From contig JAACJK010000219.1 in the NCBI GenBank assembly GCA_013368325.1, positions 1,302,001-1,366,000 of the forward strand: 64,000 bases of DNA, given 5' to 3'. This stretch comes from Ephemerocybe angulata (taxonomy: Eukaryota > Basidiomycota > Agaricomycetes > Agaricales > Psathyrellaceae). A program made the position numbers and the translations under genes. A model generated the notes under the pieces. It searched no databases. It was not told the origin of the DNA and worked only from the letters and a program-made list of their open reading frames with translations. Shown here piece after piece: positions 35,127 to 47,095 of the stretch. Position 1 is the stretch's first letter; every line of letters starts with the position of its first letter.

Positions 35127-35451
35127 TGCCACTGTCAGTTTAGCGCATAGCTCGTTATGTAAATTGTATGCCCATTTGTGCATATCCGCCGCCATGCCCC
35201 CTCCTGGTGAGAAGCGCAATCGTCTTCGTGCCACTGTCTTCGTGGAGACATTTATGTTACTCTCTCTTGAGCCCATGGCGGAATTTCGCTGAAATGCCCG
35301 GGCTAAAGACAAAGAAGGCTGGTGCCAGTTTTGTGTGGTCAAGTGATGGCGGGCCACGTGCGGGTTTGTATCGAACACCCAAGCTCGGAAGCTTTGGGTA
35401 GGCGTCTTTCAATTTCTTCCCATTCATACGCTCACCAGGATTGCGTCGTTC
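35127..35451. other. Intergenic region before the Zn2Cys6 gene
   Basis: 325 bp between tandem genes, with the MND1 3' UTR and the regulator's promoter. Nothing specific is recognised. Confidence 0.4.
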
Positions 35452-38400
35452 ATGTCCCAGAGCCCAGGAACTGCACCAGCGAACGGCGCCGAAAACGCCA
35501 ACAAAAAACGCAGATTGGAAAGCGCAGGAGCAGAATCAATGAACGCAGGAGAATCGCCGTCTTCTGCATCCATGCAGGGATCGGCCCCGCACATCCCCAA
35601 ACGAGGGGCCCGCGCTTGCACCAACTGTCGAAAAGGAAAGAATCGCTGCGAGGGAGAGGTCAGTTCACCCTGTTCGCGGTCCAGTCCGTCCCGCTCGCTC
35701 ACCCATGGTCCGCCTCCCCCGTCCCGGCCCGGCTCCCTGTCGTCCTCCAGCCTCCTTGCAGGCGCTGTCTCGCCAGTGGAACGCCCTGCGTCTTTGAAAA
35801 GCCAGAGAAGAAGAATGTCCAGGCCCTTGCGGGGCCCAGCGCTGAGTGAGTCCTCTCCCGCTGTATTTTTGGTGCCACGAAGATAACACGTCTCAGAAGG
35901 CTCACACGGCTCGAGGGGCAATTCTTGGTGCGTATCTCGCTCTACGAACTCTGGATCAATGAAGGCTGAAAGGGATATGTCGGCTACAGTTCCTCCAGAG
36001 CCAAATGATTGGGATGCAGACGTCGCTCGACAGGATTTTATCCGCTGTAGACCCCGGCGCTCCTCATCCGGCTCAGATGGCACCACCCCCGCCTGGATAC
36101 CCTCCTCCTGGCATGGAGCCTCCCCGGGATCCCTCGGGCGTCCCCCAGCCCCCTCGCACTGCTTTTGAGATGCCCCCAGTTCCGGGTGTCGACCGTTCGC
36201 GGGCCTTTCCGCCTCTTCCCGGCTTCGCTCCCCCAGTATGTCTCACATCTTCGGAATGTCCATGAGAACATCTCCCCTTAATCAGAGTCTGCATTAGCCT
36301 CATAAGTATGCGTCGTATGGGATAATTCCCAGTACTGCTGCTTCTTCCGAGGATGAGTCTGAGGACACGTTGCCACGTTCGACGATCAACGCTCCCATTG
36401 AGGCGCTCCAAGGACTCGCCAATGCTGCGGCCGAGGCAGCAGCAGCCCCGTCTGCCATGTCGCCCAGGTATGTATGATGCGCCTGGAATGTGTTCCGTCT
36501 GACATGTATGCATCAGGGTCAAAAAGAGGAAGAGGGCCGAGCCGACCCCTCGAAATGCTTTTCCACATGTAGTCGACAAGGTCAATTAATATTATCACAA
36601 ACCAAATTTAAGCACCTTTCTGACGGAGGGCCCTTGTTAAATAGGGATTGGTTTCGGATCCCGAAGCCCGGGAGCTCTTTAACATGTGAGTCCCTCCGGT
36701 CGTGCTATCGTTATCTTCATTCATGAACGTATCTTTTCCTCCAGATTCTTTGCGGGATGCCACCTCTTCATCCCTCTGTTTGACCCGGCATACGATACTT
36801 ACGAGAGCTTGAAGGAGAGGAGCCCTTGGACCTTCGACGCGATCCTGGCCATTGCCGCAAAGATAAGGAGCGGAAACGGGCCGCTCAGCGGCACGTTCTA
36901 CAAGTGTTTGGAGGAAGCACAGGGTATTGCTCGTTCCTCCCTTTTCGGGCCAGTTGTTAGGAAAGAAGCCGTCCAGGGCATGCTTTTGTTGGCGGCCTGG
37001 AGCACCAATGGTTGGTTGCCGAGCGGTCATGCCATGCGGATGGCTTTGGACCTTGGACTTCACCGTGCCTTGGAGAAACTCGCTGATGATAGCGGTAAAC
37101 AAAGGACGGAGGAGGAAGAGCGAAATCTCGGTATGATACATTCGTTCAACACCCGTGTGTCTCCATTCATCTTCTTCATTAGTTGTTTCCGCTCGTATCT
37201 GGCTCTGTCTCTATTGGTTCGACCACCAGTAAGCTTTTCACACACCTCTCGCAATAAAATATTGACAATGCCATATCCTCTAAACAGGATGAGCTTGGGA
37301 ACTGGTCGCCCTATTGTCCTCCGCGATGAGTCGAGTATCCGCCACTGCAGGATTCTTTTGAACCATCCCATGGCCTCAGTCACCGACATCAGACTGATCG
37401 CCCTTGTTGAGATGGTCGCCCAAAAGAGTGCGACTATTTCTCTATTCGGATTTCCGACCGCTGCTGATATGCCAACAATTTAGCTCAAATATACGAGACT
37501 CTTATCCCACTGAATGGACAAATCAATCACAACGCACTGGCATTCATCCGCCGCGCCAATATCGCCTTGGACAAGTGGTGGACAGAGCACGACGAGTTGC
37601 ATCGTGGGTTATTTGGCCCTTCGAAGCCGCCGTCGCTAACACATGCCGCCACAGGTAAGACCATGGATCAAGAGTCGCTTCTCCGCAAGCTCCTTGCCGG
37701 CGAGTTGCACTACGCTAAGCTATGGCTCGTTTGCCTTGCTCTTCGGGGTGTTGCCTGGGACAAGATGCCCTTTGAGCAACGCGAACTTGCCTTCCAAGCG
37801 AAGGATGCCGCTTCCAACTGTCTTGCCATCTTCCTCAACTCGGGCGAGTACAGGTCGGTGCTCGAGACTCCTTTCCATCTTCACAATGGAGCGTATTCTG
37901 ACTCTGTACTCGCTACCCCGATCAGAGCTGCTTTGCGATATGCAGTGCACGACAGTCTTGTCACTGCTGCTTTCTCTGGGTTGTTCCTCCTTAAGATGGC
38001 GAGCCTTTTCCCTCGGGAAGTCGACCTCGGTGCTATCACTGCCCAGGTTGAACAGATGGCGCAGCTGTTGTCGGACGTCGCTGCTGAACGGTATGTATAC
38101 TTTTGGACACAGGTACCAGGATAGAAAGCTGATATGAATTGGCAGATACGCATTCACCCTTCGCATCATGTTAGCCAACCTACGCCGCAGGGTTGGGATA
38201 CCGAGTGGGATTAACACTGCCGTACCTATGCCACCCCCGTCGTTCGCGGAGAATATGGTGGTGTCGCCGACTTACGTCTCTGACCCATCTATGCCGCCCC
38301 CCTTCACCATGGAGGAGCTTGGTTTCGCGTGGCCCAACGAAGGTAGCTTCTTCAGCCCTGCTGCCATCCCCCCTTGGCTCCAAGAACAGGTGCGGTTGAT

Positions 38401-38556
38401 CTCGTCCTTTTGACAGCATTGATTGTGTGCTAACCCCGCTTCCAGAGCCTCACCGACCTTGGCCTCCCTGTTAATGGATCGGATGGCATCTTCCTTCAGC
38501 CAAAAGGGACCAACGGATGGTCTGGAGACTTCCCTCCGATGCCTGAGGCTTGGTGA
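35452..38556 (+). CDS. Fungal Zn2Cys6 transcription factor
   Basis: A Gal4-type DNA-binding regulator. The zinc cluster reads ACTNCRKGKNRCEG, then after an intron APCRRCLASGTPCVF, supplying six cysteines. A short dimerisation-type helix (RLTRLEGQFL) and a Pro-rich linker (PPPPGYPPPG) follow, with a basic patch VKKRKRAEPTPRNAF. The fungal-specific middle homology region begins near 36670 (FFAGCHLFIPLFDPAYDTYE), includes GMLLLAAWSTNGWLPSGHAM and GLHRALEKL, and continues to about 38100. The C-terminal 120 residues are Pro- and acidic-rich with GFAWPNEGSFF, likely an activation region. The stop at 38554-38556 follows PEAW. About ten introns; exons near 35880-36300 and 37130-37300 are approximate. 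The target genes cannot be told from sequence. Confidence 0.9.
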
Positions 38557-38963
38557 CAAGCTTGTGTTCTATTTGTTGTGATCGATATGTAACAGTTATA
38601 AGCGTATACTACCGTTGTTTTTGTATCCCCTCGCCGCCTTCTTTATCTTCCTCTGCTTAACCGTTCAGTCCTCCACAATGTGACTGTCTGCAATTGCGGC
38701 TTTGACAGCTGCCATGCAGGCAAGCGGCGACTCACCCTCCGGTTCCGATTGCTCTGTTTTAGCCTGATTTTAGGACACAGTCTCCGTAGCTTCATGGCAT
38801 CCTTCTTATACCTAAAGCGAGACCTTCGTCTAGACGTTGCACAAATTTGCCAATGGAAATGAAACCTCTTTGATGATGGGCAGAGGATGGGTTGCGTAGA
38901 TAACAAGTTTGCGTCGGAGGGAAAGCGAAAGAAAAAACCAATCTATGTATGATACTGTTACAA
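38557..38963. other. Convergent intergenic region
   Basis: 407 bp between two stop codons facing each other; expected to hold both 3' UTRs. No RNA gene or repeat seen. Confidence 0.45.
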
Positions 38964-40453
38964 TTACTCTTCCTCCTCCTCGTCGCTCTCTTCTTCTTGC
39001 TCCGACAGGAACTGAGAGGGTGTCAGAAACAAAGTGGTTATGAAATCAAACAACAAATCTTACCTTAACAAGAGGCTCCGTTGCCTTCAAGAAGTGCTGG
39101 CGGCCTTGTGGTTTGGACCCTTTTTGATGCCAGTAGATGATGGCCTGGTCGGAGACACAGTCCTTGTTGTACAACACCTTCAAGATCTGTGGGAAGACCT
39201 TGATGATACGAGTGTCTTCGTAGCAATACACCTGCACGATGTTGATAAGAGCAACTTGCGCCTTGGCGGTATTGCAGAAGGGTTCTAAGATAGGGGCCGA
39301 TTTCTAAAACGGCGTTTTAAGTACAACTCCGAAGGAGACGGAATCGGAGACGGATAGACGCACCGTAACTTCGCGAAGAGCTAAACCTTCAATTTGATCG
39401 GGGCGGGTGCTCCAGTCCACTGACGACATAAGGCCTTGCCAAATGCACTGGATAACTTCGTTGTCGGGAAGAGGGGTCTCTTCAAGGATAGTCTTGATGG
39501 CGGCAATGACAGTGTCGTTGGAATCGCCCCGCTCAATCATCTCCGTGAGGTCCTTGGTGATGTTGTCCTTGATGAGCGCATTCTGCCTCCTTCCCCACCA
39601 GTCGGCGATTTGAGGCAGGCCTTCCTTTCGGAAATGCTCTTCGAGGATTTTGGGCTCCCGCTTGTGCTGGGGGAAGAAGAGCAGCAGGTCCTTGATCCCG
39701 CCACGCTTGAGTAGGGCAGAGAGGTGCTCCATGGGTTGCTCCGATAGGTAGGCGCGGAAGATGAGGGTGATTGCGCTAATGGACACATCTGGCGGGGAGT
39801 TAGATGGGTGTAAAAATTTTGAAGAGTGAACGAACCGCCTCACCATTCTTGACCAAATGGTCCTTGGTCAAACTCAAGAGACATGAGGCATTGGCGAGGC
39901 CTTGCGACATAAGAAGGCCGACTGCATAGCAGAGCTTGTCCTTCTGCTCGGAGGTCCACCGGTTGGTGTACTGGAGAAGTGCGGGAAGAGAGGTCTCCTC
40001 AAGAGGTTTCTGGAGGTATTTGTACCTTCGGATAAGCTTGTTAAGAACCTCGATATAGGGCTTTATGTCTTGGATTTGTGCCGGGTCCTTGACATTGAAG
40101 ATAGTGAACGGCGAGACAGGTGCGCCGTCGTCGATGTAGCTGCCGCCGGGCTGGAGGAGGCCGCCAACGAGGATAATCTCGAAAAGATCAGCTGCATACT
40201 TGAGGAATTCGAGGGAACCGCCGGCTTGGATTAACTTTGTGGTGTAGGCGTCAAAATCGTCCTCCTGGACGGTTTCAAAATACTTGTAGAGTTGGTCTCT
40301 GAATACTGTGTCAAGGGTGAGAGTTTGCGTTGACATCGAGTTGAATTTCGTACCTGCTGGTTCGTGCTTTGCCTGGGCCTTAACAGCGCCCTTTCTTGCT
40401 TTTATTCTGACCCCCTGCAGCGAAGGCTTTGGAACTGCAGATTGCTGAGACAT
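38964..40453 (-). CDS. eIF5-mimic protein (BZW1/BZW2, W2-domain translation regulator)
   Basis: 5MP proteins bind eIF2 and eIF3 through a C-terminal W2 (MA3-like HEAT) domain and compete with eIF5, tightening start-codon choice. The N-terminus is MSQQSAVPKPSLQGVRIKAR, followed after an intron by FRDQLYKYFETVQEDDFDAY and GGSLEFLKYAADLFEIILVGG. A HEAT-like alpha region leads to the W2 part: EVIQCIWQGLMSSVDWSTRP, VYCYEDTRIIKVFPQILKVL and VSDQAIIYWHQKGSKPQGRQ. The acidic tail FLSEQEEESDEEEEE matches the aromatic/acidic boxes of the W2 family. The ATG at 40453 is used rather than an upstream frame because it starts the conserved segment. Four introns. Confidence 0.92.
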
Positions 40454-40627
40454 GCACTGGCGATAAAACAAGAGTTGGTGACGGTCGAAGACTGGAATGC
40501 GCGCTCTCAGGGTCCGCCGATAATCCGTCCGCCGATAATCCTGATAAATTCGGCGTTTGCCGAACCACAGCCCCCACCCAATCTATGCTGTCATTCCTCC
40601 TGCACTGACCACCAACTGCACCGACAA
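40454..40627. promoter_or_regulatory. Compact bidirectional promoter
   Basis: Only 174 bp separate the 5MP start from the PP2C start on the opposite strand, so the two genes must share promoter DNA. A direct repeat of ATAATCC(G/T) near 40518-40541 lies in the middle. No TATA box on either strand. Confidence 0.6.
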
Positions 40628-42052
40628 ATGACTTCTCGTTTCTCTGATTCCCCCAACGCCCGCTCAAAGTCCATCACAATTGCAGACTTAGATACCCATG
40701 GCGTAGGTTCCAAGTCCTGAAATGTCGCACATGGCGTACTCACAGCAATCCAGGTGCTGAACCGCCACTCTGTGAACCACCCCACCTTCCAGGTTGGCGT
40801 GTCGGAAGACAAGGGGACGAGACGCACCATGGAGGATGCCCACTCTTTCGTCGTCGACTTCGACTCAATACGAGGGCAGGGCTTCTTTGCCGTGTTCGAT
40901 GGACATGCGGGCAAGCATGCCGCTGAATGGTGCGGGAGTCACTTTCACGAGGTACACCACACATATGTTGTATTCCCGTCCGTATCTGACACAATCTACA
41001 GTACCTACTTGCCCAGATCCATGGCACACCCACCATGCCTATACCCGATCTGTTGAATCAGACCTTCCATGCAGTTGATGCTCAACTCTCGAAGATGTGT
41101 GAAGAGTCGGACGGCAAGATCCACTCAGGCTGCACAGCTGTAACTGCTTTCTTGCGTGTCGAGGATACCACAGGCCAGCAGTCATTCATCATCACATCCG
41201 TGGATTCACCCCCGACGGACTCGTCGATGAGCGGTATTCTAGAAGACGACAGCGCGGCAGCCAGTGCTGCAGTCAGTAGTTCTGAGAACGAACATGAAAG
41301 CATTGTGAGCCCCAAGGCCTCAAAGAAGTCAAAGAAGAAATCTCTTAGCGGAAGCCGTATCCGCAACGCTCTCAGGAGCCTTGGAGCAGGGTCGTCGTCC
41401 TCTAAGCACTCTCCCCCTGCTACAAGCTCCCCCTCTCCTCCCGGATCCCACAAGTCTACCGGAGTGACAATGATAGTCCCCCCAGGCGATCATAGGCGCG
41501 TCCTCTACAGTGCCAATGCTGGAGACGCTAGGGGTGTTTTGTGCCGAGGAGGCAAGGCCGTACGTTTGACTTATGACCACAAAGGCTCGGATAAGCAAGA
41601 AGCGAAGCGCATAACAGACGCTGGTGGCTTCGTTATGAGTGGCCGAGTCAACGGTGTGCTCGCAGTCACCAGAAGCTTAGGAGACAGCTCGATGAAGGAG
41701 TTCGTAGTTGGTGCCCCATATACCACGGAAACGGAGCTTTGCGACGAGGACGAATTCCTAATCTTGGCTTGTGATGGTGTAAGCTTCTCGCACATTCTCT
41801 GGGTTCCATTCAACTGAATGTACCTATCCTTAGCTCTGGGATATCATCAACGATCAGCCTGCTGTCGACCTCGTCCGCGAAATCGAAGATGCCCAGGTCG
41901 CCAGCGAAACGCTCTTGAAACACGCGCTCGAACAACACACGACCGACAATGTCACTGTGCTTGTCGTCCGGTTCAAACATCCTCGGTCGCACCAAGATAT
42001 CCAGGACGTGACAATGGAGTCGCCCTCCACTTCCCTCTCCCGTATTGCTTAA
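40628..42052 (+). CDS. PP2C-type protein phosphatase (PTC family)
   Basis: Metal-dependent Ser/Thr phosphatase, closest in pattern to yeast PTC1, which turns off stress MAP-kinase signalling. The metal and phosphate ligands are present: GVSEDKGTRRTMEDAHSFV, FFAVFDGHAGKHAAEW, SGCTAV, YSANAGDARGVLCRGG, GVLAVTRSLGD, FLILACDGLWDIINDQ and TTDNVTVLVVRF. An insertion of about 100 residues, Ser/Lys/Pro-rich (about 41200-41490), splits the strands between SGCTAV and YSANAGDAR and is absent from compact PP2C enzymes. Introns near 40702-40748, 40951-41001 and 41778-41832. The stop is at 42050-42052. Confidence 0.93.
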
Positions 42053-42329
42053 TCTCTAGACTTTCTCTGGTTATAATTTGGGGTTCTCTCAATTCAAAGT
42101 GTATATAGTGGGCTTTCGTCTTGTTCGTGTTGTACTCAGCAATAATTATCAGGCCGTCATTGTGGGATGGGGAGAAATGAGTGCTGTCATCGTGATATTA
42201 TTATTCGTGCCCGAGATCCGTGGCCGTGCCACCGCTTGGCACTGCCAACATCACTGACCTCATCAACATCATTCCTCCGGCCATTTCAGAGGGCGGCCAG
42301 ACGGTGGAACAATCTGTTGAACGACCACG

Positions 42330-44575
42330 ATGTACGACCAGCCGCAAGCCCCATATCCAGGGCCAACGCCCAATTACAACAACCACGTCTATACGCCCCA
42401 ACCCTTTGAATCTGACACGAAGAATCCTTATGAAGGAGATAGGTTCAAGCCGAAGAAAAAGCTAAATGACCCCATCTTCCTGGTCCTATTCATCGCTCAG
42501 GTGAGTTAGTTGTATATTGTCCCTGTGGCCCTGACTTAACCGGCGCTCTATAGCTTCTAGGCTTTGCTGCCTTGTCCGCAATTGCCTTGAGGTCATGGAT
42601 CAGCGAAGGCGGGCTCGGTGGTGGACTGGGCAAGGGCGGGGGACAAACAGGGAACCCTGTTACACTGAACAGGTACATTTGAGAATACCGAAACGCCCCA
42701 CATAACTAACGAAATGCCTATTGGGTACTTAGAAGCGCGGTATATCTCCTCCTGCTGGTCACGGCGGCAGCTGTACTGCTCTCATCTCTCTACCTCATGC
42801 TCACTCGAGCGTTCACTAAAATAATTATGCATATCACCTTGGTCTTGACGATTATTCTGAATATGTGCATTATCTTTCATTGTCCTCCTTCCTCGACTCG
42901 AACTAATTCTCGCATAGCGGTATCTGCATCTATTACTGGATTACCAAGTACTATTGTGCGTGCTCCCCAATCGTTGGGGGAAACGAGGCGTTGAGCTGAA
43001 CTCCGTTCTCGATCCAGCTGGCGCCATTATCTTCACGATCATCGCCCTCCTCTCGGTCGTATCATACTTCGGCTTCCGATCGAGGATACCGCTTGCTTCA
43101 TTGCTTTTCCAAGTTGTGATGGATGTCTCGAAGCATCATATGAGCGTGTATGCCGTTGCATTTTCGGCGCTGCTATTGACTGCTGCGTTGTCAGTGTAAG
43201 TGTTTTCTGAATTGATTAATCCATGATGTGCTCTAAATAGATTGGTTCTACTAGGTGGTACACTTTCACAGTTATCGCGACCTACGCCAAGTGGACCCCT
43301 GGCGCGCCCGGGTGCGGGAACAGTGGTTGCTCGTCTGGAAAGGTCGCCGGGTTGATCTTCTTCGAAACCTTTTCCTATGTCTGGACGTCTCAGGTTATTG
43401 GCAACGTCGCCCTCGCCACTCTCGCTGGTGGACCATACGGCTGCTGGTACTACTTCGGACCTCGTAGTGCCGGACAGATGGTGCGTTAACCTTACTCGGA
43501 ACCCAAACTCATCGCGTTTGACGGCATACTTGCTCAGCCTAAGAATCCTACCATCTCAGCTTTCGGGCGCGCGTCGACTCTTTCCTTGGGGTCTATTTCG
43601 TTTGGGTCCCTCATTGTCACAATCTTGGAAATGATTCGCCTCATCTTGAACGCTGCAGCACAAAACGCAAATGCCGATGGACATCGTGAGTCTTGGCCCC
43701 TGGTCTTGGATCGAGGAGCCTCTAACTTAGTCTATTCATCTCAGCCGTTGAGGCGTGCCTCGCTTGTTGTGCCGCATGTTTTGTTGGTATCCTTGAAAAC
43801 CTTGTGGAATACTTCAACAGGTAAGAAATTGGTTCGGAGTGATGACCCATGGCTGATAGCGTCTAGATACGCGTACATTGAAATCGCGCTCTACGGGAAA
43901 GCATACATCCCCGCTGCAAAAGACACCTGGAGGCTATTCAAGGATAGGGGTATTGATGCTCTCGTTAACGACTCCCTCGTCGGCATGAGTATGTGTCTCC
44001 ATAATACTCCAAATAGTGACACTGACGCGGTTTGATAGCTCTGATGTGGGGTGCTTATGCCATCGGCCTTCTTTCGTCCTTGTTCGCGTTCTTGTATTTG
44101 AAGAGTGAGTTTTAAAATCATAGGCGGTGAACGCGCGAAGGTATTCAATTTCCCTTCCGATAATAGTCGCAGGTCCGTCCTTCAATGCGGATGGTAGTTA
44201 TACGGCTCCCCTGCTCTTGTTCTCGTTCTTCATTGGCATGGTTTGCGGTAAGTCTTTCGCTTGTCCCTTCGCGCACTGGGAAGTACTGAGAAACTGCATG
44301 TAGCGAACACCTTGGGCTCTGCCATCGAAGCTGGTGTATCGACCATGTAAGTATTTTTCCCTCAATTCCAACTTCAAAACTGGGGACTAATATTGCTCTG
44401 ATAGTTTCGTTGGTCTTGGAGAGGATCCTCATATTCTCGCCATCCGCGCCCCGGAATTGTTTGCTGTACGTTCAGCATCTGTTGCCCAATATCGATCATA
44501 CGTTCTAACCTCTGTTTTTTTGTGCAGCTGATCGCCCAGGTTTACCCTCACGTCACCCAAGGCGTGCCCCAATAA
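42330..44575 (+). CDS. PNS1: PNS1 / choline-transporter-like (CTL) membrane protein
   Basis: Member of the CTL/SLC44 family, multi-pass plasma-membrane proteins. Yeast PNS1 has no proven substrate, and animal members move choline. The cytosolic N-terminus is Pro/Tyr/Asn-rich (MYDQPQAPYPGPTPNYNN). About ten membrane segments follow, including DPIFLVLFIAQLLGFAALSA, IIFTIIALLSVVSYFGFRSR and LLLTAALSVWYTFTVIATYA. The family block is clear: YVWTSQVIGNVALATLAGG, GPYGCWYYFG, STLSLGSISFGSLIVTILEM, RYAYIEIALYGKAYIPAAKD and a C-terminal VFVGLGEDP-like segment. The stop at 44573-44575 follows HVTQGVPQ. Around ten introns. Confidence 0.93.
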
Positions 44576-45032
44576 GCTCCCGAGCTTTTCGACGACTTCT
44601 TTTCACCCAACACATACGAGTTTCTTTATCTTGAATTACGACTCCGCTGCATGAGCTATTCTCCTCTAATACCCTACGATCCTGCGTTGCGTTTTCCAGG
44701 TTGAATGCCTCATTTTATGATATCCTTCGTCTCACAGCAGTTTCTTCTTCCTTTCTTTTGCACTGTATCGTACACGGACTCTCATTGATAAGCTCAGCTT
44801 CCATTGCCCAAAAGCCCATCCGAACCGGATTCAGAATAAAACCAGGTCAAGGTAATTTAACAAAGGATAGGTACAAGTTACAACAAATCCGAATCTGGGG
44901 TATAGGTATACATATGTTGATAAAGAAAGAAGTCGTAAATCGTTACATGGTCGTACGAAGGAAAGGTCATACAGGTCGTAAAGGTCGTAACAGTACATAG
45001 TAGAGGATTGATGTATAACCGGTCATGTCCAC
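44576..45032. other. Convergent intergenic region
   Basis: 457 bp between converging stop codons. Near 44920-45000 there are several short imperfect copies of the word GGTCGTAA, including a tandem pair. It is otherwise featureless. Confidence 0.45.
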
Positions 45033-46781
45033 CTAAGCTTGGGCAGGTACAAGTGGCGGTGGAGGAGGAGTTGCGGCTTGCGATACGCGCGGGCTACTTT
45101 CGGTGCTCAATAAAGGCGAGGTGGGTTTCGAGACGATGTCAAGAATGGATGAGACGGGGCGCGGTTTAGGCAGAGAAGGGGCGGAGCTCTTCTTCTTGGC
45201 TGGAGACTTTGGCTTCGGTGGAAGCGGGGGCAGTACTTCCTCGCCCTCTCCTTCCTCCGCAGGCTCCTCCGGCACCACGGCAGGTGGGGGAGGCCCTTCA
45301 GGAAAGTCCCAAGGACGGGGTATCAAAGCAGCCGGCATAATCCTAGGGGGATAGTTAGCAAGGGAAACTGAAGTGAGACGGACAATCTAACCAGGTAGCG
45401 GCGCAAACAACGCCCTTCCCTCTATTCTGGCCCTTGATTGTGTTGAATTCAAACTCGATAAATTGGGCGATATATCGGACGAATGGGAGGATCTCGCGAA
45501 CACCGTTATTCACCAAGGCCATCGCCGAGAGGAAGTTGACGACGGCGCTCGTGATGGATTGAACGCGCGAAAGGTAGTCGATGGTTGGAGGTGGAAGGAG
45601 AACCTCGAGACCCCACCAATCTGAGCATATTCAGTTAAGACGACAGATACAAAGTAGGGAGGACATACAGGTCAAGACTGATATGCGATCGGTAGGCGGA
45701 TAGATACCTGCTGAAGTGGTCAGCGGCGAATTCCCGGAGCTAGAAAGCGACCTTGAATACCTGTATGGTCGGGCGTGATCGCACGCCCTGTTGCGTATCC
45801 CAGAGCCATGAGTTGTGGAGTGATCTCCTTAACGCCTCGAATCACAGTTTCAGGTGTAGGAACCGCACCCGCCAAAACGCCTTCGCCATCTCCCGGCTGC
45901 CCAAGTCCAAGGTCGGGCGACCTCATTAGTTCCACAACGTGCATGTCATTCAGCAACGAACTGAGCTGGTCGACAGGTGCCGAGAGAAAGCTCGGGAATG
46001 CCGTAGTAGCCACTTCACCATTGCCTATCGAGCCCGATTCGCCTTGAGAAGTACTTAATCGCATGAAATGGACCTTCTCCTCCTCGGCTTCGGTGAATTC
46101 CAGACAAACCGCGTGGATAGGGGCATCATGGTTGCTTTTGGATGACTGGGATCCACCAGAGGCGCTTGTCGCTGGTAGGCGGCGCAGCTCCAGAATAAGT
46201 TTGTTGGCAGTTTTCGGCTCTGAAAGCTGGGACTTGATCTTGTTCAATTGAGGCTTCGCCACGACAGGAGAGACAGCTGGCAGCGATCCAGTGGGCTCTC
46301 CAGTTATGAGCATTCGGACGCGCAGCGCGTTCTTCTTGGCTCGTAAAGCGGATTTGGTGAGCTTCTCCTTCTCCTTTTGGCGCTTCTCAGCCGCTTCGAG
46401 GGCGTGCCCCCTCTTGTCGTGTTCCTGCAGAGTCGACAGTGCAGGTATGTTGTCGCTGTTAGGAGACTTCCGCGAAAAGGAAATCCGCTTGAACGAAAAT
46501 CGCCTGGCAGGCTCGGATGTCAGTGAGGGTCGCTCTTTGGTATGATCGCCCTGCGCTGATTTATTTTGTTCGCTGACGACCGTCGTTGTCCTGACGCGAG
46601 ATAGAGCAAGGAGGGGAGGAGAGCCAACGTTCTGCTCCAGTTCCGGAGAATACTCCGTTGTTACAGTCTCAGAGACTTCGACCACATCTGCCCCTCCTTG
46701 CAAGTCATCACCGGCCTTCGCTGTGACCGCGACGACCTGCGTCGCGGACGAAGAATAGAAAAGGCGAGTCCAGTTAGCCAT
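45033..46781 (-). CDS. Uncharacterised protein with IYPPTDRISVLTYWWG segment
   Basis: About 500 residues, no assigned function. The N-terminal half is hydrophilic with Ser/Thr/Glu-rich stretches and a Lys/Arg/Glu helix (EAAEKRQKEKEKLTKSALRA). The middle has mixed alpha/beta character (LILELRRLPATS, HAVCLEFTEAEEEKVHFMRL). A well-conserved-looking block comes after the first intron (IYPPTDRISVLTYWWGLEVL, then LPPPTIDYLSRVQSITSAVV and LSAMALVNNGVREILPFVRY). The tail is Pro/Glu-rich. I recall the IYPPTDRISVLTYWWG type of block in other fungal proteins of unknown role. Three or four introns lie between 45340 and 45765. The ATG at 46781 starts MANWTRLFYSSS. Confidence 0.8.
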
Positions 46782-47095
46782 GACCTATCCAATTTATTTC
46801 AGTTACTCGCAGGTAGTAAAGGGGAGCACCACCGACGACATACGGAAGCAGTTTCTCGGAGGCGCTACCGCCTCAGTCGTGCTGTGGCAGGTTCAAGGCT
46901 GTATAACGAATCGCAGTGAGTTAGAACTGACGAAACATAGAGAGTAGATCGCTCGCACATTAGCACCCTGTCAGCCAAGCCCATTCGGCGATCCAAGTCA
47001 TAACTGGCTTAGTAAGCCCCCTATAAATGAAGATCCGACTCAAGAGGACGCAAACTCGCTCATGCACACTGTCCTCGCCTAACATAAACTCTACG
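46782..47095. promoter_or_regulatory. Divergent promoter region with SSU1 TATA box
   Basis: 314 bp between divergent starts. TATAAA at 47022-47027, about 70 nt upstream of the SSU1-type start, is a good TATA box for the right-hand gene. Confidence 0.6.
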
